Source: CAZVRZ01 sp964629965 (GTDB lineage: Bacteria; Chloroflexota; Anaerolineae; Anaerolineales; UBA4823). From it: a stretch of 30,991 nucleotides of DNA. Position numbers and translations under genes: made by a program. The stretch covers positions 1-30,991 of the forward strand of contig CAZVRZ010000063.1 in assembly GCA_964629965.1 (NCBI GenBank). Direction: 5' to 3'. Under the pieces are notes generated by a model. The model was not told the origin of the DNA. It worked only from the letters and a program-made list of their open reading frames with translations, and did no database searches. Below are positions 6,541 to 13,133 of the stretch, piece after piece; position 1 is the stretch's first letter, and every line of letters starts with the position of its first letter.

Positions 6541-9114
6541 GGCCAACAACAGCCAACTTTGACCGCCATCCAGCGTGCGCCACAGGCGCGTACTTTGGCG
6601 GCAGGTAAGATCGCGTCCTTTTTCGCCCTGGCAGATCGCTTGTTGGGTCTGCATCCAACCCAGCGGAGAGGCAGTAAGCTCCAGGCGAGCGATCGATTCG
6701 CCCGGCAGCAGACCGGCCGGGGAGTTCAACGCACCCGGCAAAGTGGGGGCCGGGCCGGGCGAGGCGGCTTCGAGCGACCATCGCGGGGAGAGATCCCAAC
6801 GTGCGGCGCCCAGCAGGCTGGTGTAGAGCAGCCAGGCGGAGGCTTCTTCTCCGCTGTAAGCGACGGGTAGCAGCAGTCGCTCGCCGTCGATCACGGTGGG
6901 GCGGGACAGGGAAAATTCTGCGACGGGATCCTGCAGCTTTTCGGGCAGGCTCACCGGCTGCCAGGTGCGGCCGCCATCCGGCGTGTGATACAGCTCTTTG
7001 CCGCTCGGGCCGCCGGCCAGCCAGCCGCGCTGCCCGTCCAGCCAAAAAATTGGAGCGGCGGCGGGCGTTTCGGATGACTGCCAGCTTTGCCCGCCATCGC
7101 TGGTGACCAGCAGCAAGCCTTGTTGGAAGTTGCTGCCGGTCTGGCGGCGCAGCAAGAGGGCGGCGTGCTGCAAGTTGAAGAAGTGCAGTTGGAGCGCCTG
7201 GTGCGAGGCGAGCGGCGCGGCCAGGAAGGTTGCTTGCCAGGTGCGGCCGCCATCGCGGCTGGCGTGCAGCCGGAAACCGACCAGGTCTTTGCTGCGGTAG
7301 GGCGAGAGCGCCCAGCCGGTCTGCGGGTCGAGAAAGAAGGCGCTCAGCAGCGGCGCGGCGATCGTACCATCCTGTCCACAGCAGGCCGTGCCTGTCTCAA
7401 CCGCCGAAACGACCGGCGAGATGTCTTGCCAGGTTAGGCCGCCATCCTCCGTGCGCCACAGGCGCGCTCCTGCCAGCAGCCAGCCTTGCTGCGCGTTCAG
7501 CCAGCCCATATCCTGGATGGCGGGGCCATTGCTATCGCTGCTGGCGGGGCCATTGCTATCGCTGCGGTCGGGGCCGGGCTCCGCAGGCAAGGAGACGGCG
7601 TCGGTGACCACCGGGCCGGGGAAGCGCGACAGGGCCACTTCGCCATCGGCGATGTCGCTGTCGATGACCAACGACTTACCGCCCCAATCTTCGCTGTGGT
7701 CTCCGTTGTACTGGCGGATGCGCCGCTGGTTGGCCCACAGGCTGTCGGAGACGCAGGAGACGCCGAACACGCTGGCATTGGGGTTGTAGTAATAGGGGGG
7801 CGAGTAATAGGAGGCCGCCCAGAAATTATCGATCGGGTGGGGTACCCGGGCGGGATCTGCCCACTCGTAGGCGTAGGAGCTGCAGCCCGAGCCATAGGCG
7901 CCGGCGCGGTTGCCCAGTTGGTGCAGGCGCTCTGTCCAGCCGTCGATGAAAGCGTTGACCGCGTCCTTACATTCTCTGGAGGCGGTACCACTACCGCTGG
8001 GAGCGTAGGATTCCATATCGTAGTAAATGATCGTACCGCCCAGACCGGCAGTGGTCAGGCCCAGGCCGGCGGCGGTTTGGGCGGCCTGGTCGGCCTGGGA
8101 AAAGCCTTGCTGGCGAGCCTCGGCGATATCGTAGGATATCCGGTTCTTATAGTTAGTGCAGGGCGCCTGCGGCCCGACCCAGGTGGGGATGAAGCTCCAG
8201 CCCTGGTTGCGGGCGGTGGCAACGTAGTTATCATCCAGGCGCAGGTTGGGGCAGCCGCTGTAACGGCTGACGCCGCCGATATATAGATTGACGATGTGAT
8301 AAGGGCTGGATTTCCACCAGGTTGCCAGGGTGGAGAGGGCGGGCGCATCGCAGGTGTCGAAACCGGGCGCATGCATGGCCTGGACGGCCAGGGGTGGCAC
8401 GCTGGTGGGCTGGGGGTTGGTGACGCCTGGCAGGTAGGCGTGATAGCTGGGTCCCTGGTAGGTAAAGCGCATGGCGCTGAAGGAAACCGTGTTGGTGAAA
8501 TTTTCCTCGTCGTTCAGGTCGCTCAGGTAGACGTAGCCGCTGTTGCCGGCCGAGAAGGGGAAGCTGCCCAGGTCGAGCCAGGCATTGCTGAGCGGGTACT
8601 GGCTGCGAATGATCTCGCTGGAGCCGGCTGCGTGGTGAATTTCGTAATGGGCATCCTGCGTATCGTGGGCGATAGTGCGGCCGCTGCCGGTGCACCAGGT
8701 GATGGGGGCGTGCCCGGCGATGTAAGCTTCCACTTTATAGAAGCCGGGTTCGGGCAGTTCCGGCCGCCATTCGCCGGAATTGCTGGGTTTGATGTCGCTG
8801 ACGTTCAGGGTCAGGTAGGCGGCGTGGCCGCGCTCGTTCTGGAAGCTGTACCAGTAGGAATCGCTGCAGGTTTTGTAAGTGGGCGAAAGGAGCGGCTCTT
8901 CGATGATCACCGGCAGGGGCGGCGTGATGGCTGCGGAGGAGGAGATGCCGGCGAGGGGGAATGCGGGTGGTAGGGACGCAATTTGTAGAGACGCAATTTG
9001 TTGAGACGCAAAATTTTGCGTCTCAACGCGGGCGTGGGCGGAGAGGTAAAAGGCGGCCAGCCCCAGGGCGGCGGCCACGATGGCGATCAGGAGGGGGATG
9101 CGGCGAGTGTTCAT
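6514..9114 (-). CDS. Secreted golvesin-like / DUF1906 glycosidase-like / BNR-repeat protein
   Basis: This encodes 866 residues. An N-terminal hydrophobic segment (residues 6-26) indicates export. Residues about 75-220 resemble the golvesin C-terminal/Xly carbohydrate-binding-like domain (SYWYSF near the start, then PEPGFYKVEAYI and YVYLSDL). Then comes a linker containing YHAYLPGV. Residues about 245-500 match the DUF1906 (Rv2525c-like) glycoside-hydrolase-like domain, with IIYYDMESYA carrying the DxE acidic pair expected of GH25-like folds. The remainder has sialidase/Ycf48-type BNR repeats (WRTEDGGLTW, ASRDGGRTW, TSDGGQSW, HTPDGGRTW, WRTLDGGQSW). A cell-wall or polysaccharide hydrolase is likely but unproven. 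Residues 30-48 are encoded by a tandem 15-bp repeat. No Shine-Dalgarno is seen; TACAAT at 9121-9126 would start transcription close to the ATG, so the mRNA may be leaderless. Confidence 0.8.
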   Translation of the reverse strand: MNTRRIPLLIAIVAAALGLAAFYLSAHARVETQNFASQQIASLQIASLPPAFPLAGISSSAAITPPLPVIIEEPLLSPTYKTCSDSYWYSFQNERGHAAYLTLNVSDIKPSNSGEWRPELPEPGFYKVEAYIAGHAPITWCTGSGRTIAHDTQDAHYEIHHAAGSSEIIRSQYPLSNAWLDLGSFPFSAGNSGYVYLSDLNDEENFTNTVSFSAMRFTYQGPSYHAYLPGVTNPQPTSVPPLAVQAMHAPGFDTCDAPALSTLATWWKSSPYHIVNLYIGGVSRYSGCPNLRLDDNYVATARNQGWSFIPTWVGPQAPCTNYKNRISYDIAEARQQGFSQADQAAQTAAGLGLTTAGLGGTIIYYDMESYAPSGSGTASRECKDAVNAFIDGWTERLHQLGNRAGAYGSGCSSYAYEWADPARVPHPIDNFWAASYYSPPYYYNPNASVFGVSCVSDSLWANQRRIRQYNGDHSEDWGGKSLVIDSDIADGEVALSRFPGPVVTDAVSLPAEPGPDRSDSNGPASSDSNGPAIQDMGWLNAQQGWLLAGARLWRTEDGGLTWQDISPVVSAVETGTACCGQDGTIAAPLLSAFFLDPQTGWALSPYRSKDLVGFRLHASRDGGRTWQATFLAAPLASHQALQLHFFNLQHAALLLRRQTGSNFQQGLLLVTSDGGQSWQSSETPAAAPIFWLDGQRGWLAGGPSGKELYHTPDGGRTWQPVSLPEKLQDPVAEFSLSRPTVIDGERLLLPVAYSGEEASAWLLYTSLLGAARWDLSPRWSLEAASPGPAPTLPGALNSPAGLLPGESIARLELTASPLGWMQTQQAICQGEKGRDLTCRQSTRLWRTLDGGQSWLLLALPFEHPAQ
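8970..9027. repeat. Three-unit GTAGAGACGCAATTT-type repeat ending in a palindrome, inside a coding region
   Basis: Read on the plus strand, GTAGGGACGCAATTT (8970-8984) and GTAGAGACGCAATTT (8985-8999) are direct copies. A third unit at 9000-9027 is a 28-bp perfect palindrome (GTTGAGACGCAAAA and its complement). The 15-bp period equals five codons, so the minus-strand gene stays open and gains residues 30-48 (including the IASLQ/IASLP repeat) just after its signal sequence. Confidence 0.85.
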
Positions 9115-9159
9115 ACCATAATTGTAACGGTTTCAGGCCGGTTGTGGTAGGTTTTTAAA

Positions 9160-9198
9160 AATAATGATGGCGCCGGCGCGCATTTGCGCGCCGGCGCC
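9160..9198 (-). terminator. Terminator of the membrane-protein gene
   Basis: A 13-bp perfect GC stem (9169-9181 with 9186-9198) and an ATTT loop lie 31 bases past the stop of the gene at 9230-10000. On the minus strand it is followed by ATCATTATTTTT. It separates that gene from the secreted hydrolase-like gene downstream. Confidence 0.7.
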
Positions 9199-9229
9199 TT
9201 GTACCTGCTCTTCCGCCAAGAGGAGAGGA

Positions 9230-10000
9230 TTAATAACGATCGTTCAGGTCATCACTGGGAGCGCCAGAACTCATCGAGAGTGGGTGGTAGGTGGGTTCGG
9301 AGCGAATGGTGTTCTGCTGGTTCGAAGGAATGGGCTTGGGTGCGGCCCGGTATTGTGGCTGCGAGATGCCGGGACGCATGCTGGGTGCGGGCCGGTACTG
9401 CGGCTGTGAAGCGGGGCGCATGGCGGGCACCGAGACCGGCGTTGGGCGGGCCGATACGCCGCTGCGTTGGGCAGTCTGGCTGGAACGGCTGTGGCGGGCA
9501 CCCTGGCTGAACATGCGCTCGCCGGCGGCGGAGAAGGTGCCGATGATCAGTACCCGGATCAGCCAGACCATCACGGCCACGAATACCGGCACGATCTTGA
9601 CCATCAGCCCGCGGTCGATGAAGGCGCTGCCGATCGGTGCATGGTTGACCAGGGCGATGGAAACGCCCCACCAGGTGAGCATGGCGTTCATCGTGGCAGC
9701 CAGCAGCCAGGCGCCGAAGAGGTACCACACTTCGGCGGGCTCATCCGCGCCTTGCTCGGGGGTGAAGAGACGGGCGATGCCGGCAAAGTCGATGCCGCAG
9801 AAGGCCAGCGCCAGGATGGTGGACCAACGCACACCCAGGAAGCGCAGTCCCCCCAGCAGATCGGAGAGCGAGTAATCGGTGGTGGAATAGTTGAAGATTT
9901 CGAAGGCAACCAGGGCGCCGATGATCAAGGCGCCGAAGAGCCAACCGCGCTGCAGGCGGAAATTACGGGGTAGGGCGAAGGGGAGAGACGAACGATTCAT
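9230..10000 (-). CDS. Four-helix membrane protein of unknown function with Pro/Gln-rich tail
   Basis: This encodes 256 residues. The ATG is preceded by a strong AAGGAGG (10006-10012 on the minus strand). Four hydrophobic segments are visible, about residues 19-36, 59-79, 92-118 and 134-154, so it is an inner-membrane protein. The last ~90 residues are polar and rich in Pro, Arg, Gln and Ser, with a short repeat (SQPQYRPAPSMRPG, then SQPQYRAAPKP); they look disordered. I do not recognise the family. It has its own promoter with an inverted repeat between the -35 and -10 boxes and its own terminator, so it is a single-gene unit that is probably regulated. Confidence 0.8.
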   Translation of the reverse strand: MNRSSLPFALPRNFRLQRGWLFGALIIGALVAFEIFNYSTTDYSLSDLLGGLRFLGVRWSTILALAFCGIDFAGIARLFTPEQGADEPAEVWYLFGAWLLAATMNAMLTWWGVSIALVNHAPIGSAFIDRGLMVKIVPVFVAVMVWLIRVLIIGTFSAAGERMFSQGARHSRSSQTAQRSGVSARPTPVSVPAMRPASQPQYRPAPSMRPGISQPQYRAAPKPIPSNQQNTIRSEPTYHPLSMSSGAPSDDLNDRY

Positions 10001-10046
10001 AGGAACCTCCTTGAAAAACAGAACATTTGATCTGATGTCTGGCTAT

Positions 10047-10076
10047 ATTATAGAACATATATTCTATATTTGTCAA
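10047..10076 (-). promoter_or_regulatory. Promoter of the membrane-protein gene
   Basis: On the minus strand, TTGACA (10071-10076) and TATAAT (10047-10052) are both perfect consensus, separated by 18 bp. Transcription would start near 10040, leaving a leader of about 40 nt. Confidence 0.8.
10049..10068. promoter_or_regulatory. Inverted repeat between -35 and -10: candidate repressor operator
   Basis: TATAGAA (10049-10055) and TTCTATA (10062-10068) flank six bases. The core GAACATATATTC is one base from the GAAC-N4-GTTC box bound by Bacillus-type LexA. Its position inside the promoter is ideal for repression. Whether LexA or another dimeric regulator binds is not shown by the sequence. Confidence 0.5.
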
Positions 10077-10120
10077 GAGGGTTGCAAAACCGGTAACAGG
10101 GCATTATCATTCTCTCTTAT

Positions 10121-10160
10121 TGAGAAAAGCCATGCCCCCCGGTGTTGCCGGGGGGCATGG
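10121..10160 (-). terminator. Terminator of the chvE-mmsA-mmsB operon
   Basis: A perfect stem formed by 10130-10142 and 10148-10160 (CATGCCCCCCGG and complement) has a 5-nt loop. It is followed on the minus strand by CTTTTCTC. It lies about 40 bases after the mmsB stop codon. Confidence 0.8.
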
Positions 10161-10197
10161 GAGTGGTATCTTCGTGTTGTGTAAATCGCTATTGAGA

Positions 10198-11358
10198 TCA
10201 GCTCTTGTTTTTGTTATACACATCGAATAACACGGCAGCCAGGAGTACCAAACCTTTGACAACCTTCTGCCAATCAATCCCGAGTCCCACGATGGACATT
10301 CCGTTGTTCAATACACCGATCATAAAAGCGCCAACCACTGCGCCGATGACCGTACCGATGCCACCGCTGGCGGATGCGCCCCCGATGAAACAGGCAGCAA
10401 TCACATCCAATTCCATACCATCCCCAGCATTGGGCGTGGAGCTGTTCAATCGCGCCGCCACGATCAAACCCGCCAGGGCGGCGAGAACACCCATGTTGAC
10501 GAACGTATAAAATAACAAGCGCGGCGTATTGACACCCGAGAGCCTGGCAGCTTTTTCATTACCGCCCATGGCATAAATACGGCGGCCAATTGTCGTCGTG
10601 CTGGTGATGAAGGCATAACCCGTAATCAGCACAAACAGGAGAACAAGTACGTTTGGAAGGCCCTTGTACGAAGCCATCAAAAAACATAAGCCCATGACCG
10701 CCGCAGTGATCACAACATTTTTAATAACAAAAAAATAAATTGGGGTGACTTCAAAGCCATATTTTTGCTGATTTTTCCTGGCACGGAAATCCAGCACGAT
10801 CAATACCGCCGAAAGCAGCACTCCGATCAGGATGGTCGTGAGATGAAACCCCGGGTAATTAAAAATATCTGGAATAAATCCGGAGCTAATTTTTTGAAAC
10901 CCAGTGGGAAAAGGTCCGACAGACTCACCCTGAAGCAGCACAAAAGTTAAACCTCGAAAGATCAACATGCCTGCCAGGGTCACAATGAAGGCCGGAATTT
11001 TCAAATACGCAATCCAATAGCCTTGAAAAGCCCCCATCAAGGCGCCAACCAGCAAGCAAATGACCACGGTCAGCATCCAATCGACATGATATCTGACCAT
11101 CAGTACGCCTGCCAGGGCACCAACCACGGCGACAACCGAGCCGACAGACAGGTCAATCCACCCGGCCACAATAATTAATAACATGCCCAGTGCCATGGTG
11201 ATAACGTAACTGTTCTGTAGAACCAGGTTGGTTATATTCACTGGCTTGAACAGGATCCCACCTGTCTTGAACTGGAAGAATACCATGACCGCGATAAGCG
11301 CGATCAACATGCCGTATTCGCGAACATTGTTTTTGAAAAGGGTCATCAATGTTTTCAC
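10198..11358 (-). CDS. mmsB: Monosaccharide ABC transporter permease
   Basis: This encodes 386 residues of the XylH/RbsC/GguB permease family. It is strongly hydrophobic, with about eight to ten membrane segments and the family stretch VAGWIDLSVGSVVAVVGALAG near residues 63-85. C-terminal segments read IGRRIYAMGGNEKAARLSG (the coupling region facing the ATPase) and GGASASGGIGTV. The start ATG overlaps the stop of the ATPase gene (ATGA), so the two are translationally coupled. It should form the dimeric membrane channel that moves a pentose or hexose delivered by the binding protein at 13134-15239. Substrate cannot be read from the permease. Confidence 0.92.
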   Translation of the reverse strand: MKTLMTLFKNNVREYGMLIALIAVMVFFQFKTGGILFKPVNITNLVLQNSYVITMALGMLLIIVAGWIDLSVGSVVAVVGALAGVLMVRYHVDWMLTVVICLLVGALMGAFQGYWIAYLKIPAFIVTLAGMLIFRGLTFVLLQGESVGPFPTGFQKISSGFIPDIFNYPGFHLTTILIGVLLSAVLIVLDFRARKNQQKYGFEVTPIYFFVIKNVVITAAVMGLCFLMASYKGLPNVLVLLFVLITGYAFITSTTTIGRRIYAMGGNEKAARLSGVNTPRLLFYTFVNMGVLAALAGLIVAARLNSSTPNAGDGMELDVIAACFIGGASASGGIGTVIGAVVGAFMIGVLNNGMSIVGLGIDWQKVVKGLVLLAAVLFDVYNKNKS

Positions 11359-12899
11359 TGTTGCACCACCTCTTGTTCTGTCATGATGTATTTCATTACA
11401 ATTTCTTGTGACGCTTCGCTGGCTGGCATTTCACCGACGATTTTGCCATCGCGCATCACATAGATCCGGTCACAAACCCCTAAAATCTCGGGCAGTTCGG
11501 ATGAAATCAAAATAATGCCCTTGCCTTCACTGGCCAGGCGGTTAATGATGGCGTAGATTTCATATTTTGCACCGACATCGATACCGCGCGTGGGCTCGTC
11601 CAGAAGCAGGATATCCGGGCTTGCAAATAACCATTTGCTCAGGACAACTTTCTGTTGATTACCGCCAGAAAGATTGACAGCCAGTTGTCGAATACTGGAA
11701 CACTTAATATTAAGCTTGTCTCGATATTCACGGGTGACTGTCATTTCTTTCGGTTCATTAATAACCACCCCGGCATCTGCAATGCTATCCAGATCCGCCA
11801 GGGTGATATTATTTTTGATTTCTTGGATCAGGACCAGTCCATAGGCTTTACGGTCTTCCGTGGCGTAAGCAATGCCGTTGGAAATGGCTTTATCGATGGT
11901 GCTGATATCTACTTCTTTCCCAAATTTATAGGCTGTGCCAGTGATCCGCTTACCATAGGCACGACCAAAAATGCTCATGGCCAGTTCAGTTCTTCCGGCT
12001 CCCATCAAACCAGCCAGGCCGACAACTTCGCCCTTACGGACAGTGATATTTACATCCGTGCTAACTTTGAGACCCTCATGGATGGGGTGATATACGTTCC
12101 AATTGCGCACTTCAAAAATAGTTTCACCAATTTTCGAATCGCGCGGCGGGAAACGATGTTTCAGGTCGCGCCCCACCATGCCGCGAATGATCCGGTCTTC
12201 GGAGATTGTTTCTTTGCGGCTATCCAAGGTTTCGATTGTGGCGCCGTCTCGAAGAATGGTGATGGAATCAGCTACTTTGTTGACTTCGCTTAATTTGTGA
12301 GAAATCAAAATGGATGAAATCCCATTTTCTTTGAATTGAAGCAATAAACCAAGTAGTTTTTCGCTGTCATCTTCATTTAGGGAGGCGGTGGGCTCATCCA
12401 AAATAAGAAGCTTAACCTTTTTTGCTAATGCCTTGGCGATTTCAACCAACTGCTGTTTGCCCACGCCCATGTTGGTGATCAATGTATTCGGCAGCTCATG
12501 CAACCCCACTCTGTCCAACAATTCTTTGGTCCTATAAAAAGATTCGTTCCAGTTGATAACGCCGTTTTTGGCGCGCTCGTTACCGAGAAATAGGTTTTCG
12601 GCGATGGAAAGAAAGGGAACCAGGGCGAGTTCTTGATGGATGATGACCAGCCCAACTTCTTCAGAGTGATGGATATTTTGAAACCGGCATTCCTTGCCTT
12701 CAAAAAAGATCTCACCGCTGTACGAGCCGTACGGATAAACGCCGCTCAAGACATTCATCAGCGTCGATTTTCCTGCTCCGTTTTCACCCACCAGTGCGTG
12801 GATTTCGCCCTGAGTGACACTGAAACTCACATTATCGAGTGCCTTAACGCCAGGAAATGTCTTTGTAATATTGCGCATTTCCAGAATAACATCAGACAT
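11355..12899 (-). CDS. mmsA: Monosaccharide ABC transporter ATP-binding protein (two cassettes)
   Basis: This encodes 514 residues with two fused ATPase cassettes, as in MmsA, XylG, RbsA and GguA. The first has Walker A GENGAGKST (residues 38-46), a degenerate signature VGKQQLVEIAKAL and Walker B LLILDEPTASL. The second has the naturally degenerate Walker A GLMGAGRTE, with a full signature LSGGNQQK and ILLLDEPTRGIDVGAK. This asymmetry is normal for the family. A Shine-Dalgarno-like AAGGAT precedes the ATG. It energises import through MmsB. It lies 234 bp downstream of the binding-protein gene, behind a strong stem-loop. Confidence 0.93.
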   Translation of the reverse strand: MSDVILEMRNITKTFPGVKALDNVSFSVTQGEIHALVGENGAGKSTLMNVLSGVYPYGSYSGEIFFEGKECRFQNIHHSEEVGLVIIHQELALVPFLSIAENLFLGNERAKNGVINWNESFYRTKELLDRVGLHELPNTLITNMGVGKQQLVEIAKALAKKVKLLILDEPTASLNEDDSEKLLGLLLQFKENGISSILISHKLSEVNKVADSITILRDGATIETLDSRKETISEDRIIRGMVGRDLKHRFPPRDSKIGETIFEVRNWNVYHPIHEGLKVSTDVNITVRKGEVVGLAGLMGAGRTELAMSIFGRAYGKRITGTAYKFGKEVDISTIDKAISNGIAYATEDRKAYGLVLIQEIKNNITLADLDSIADAGVVINEPKEMTVTREYRDKLNIKCSSIRQLAVNLSGGNQQKVVLSKWLFASPDILLLDEPTRGIDVGAKYEIYAIINRLASEGKGIILISSELPEILGVCDRIYVMRDGKIVGEMPASEASQEIVMKYIMTEQEVVQQ

Positions 12900-13133
12900 A
12901 ATCTTTTCATCCTTGGTTTGCGAGGGGTGGTATTCTAAAGCGTGGCTTGATTCTAATACAAAAGTCGATGATTTTCGAATCGAATTACCAATATTTTAGG
13001 AAATAAATAATTGCAGTGTTGTAAGCTTCTTAAACAAATGAGACAACGAGGTGATCGACTCGGAATTATTTTTAGCTAATGGAAAGAGACTGTGTGGGGG
13101 TTGGCGTCCCCCACACAGTCTGAGGCAAAACAC
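12900..13133 (-). other. chvE-mmsA intergenic region
   Basis: This 234-bp spacer contains a strong hairpin at 13087-13121 and an AT-rich stretch (12950-13085) in which I see no convincing second promoter and no gene. The hairpin plus spacer fits the common arrangement in which the binding protein is made in excess over the transporter. Confidence 0.5.
13087..13121 (-). terminator. Stem-loop after chvE: partial terminator or mRNA stabiliser
   Basis: AGACTGTGTGGGGG (13087-13100) pairs perfectly with 13108-13121 around a 7-nt loop. The minus-strand tail CTCTTTCC is only weakly T-rich, so leaky termination is more likely than complete termination. Confidence 0.6.

Noticed and set aside
8970..9027. 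CRISPR-like repeat
   Set aside because: The units are contiguous 15-mers without spacers and lie inside a coding frame; no cas gene is present.
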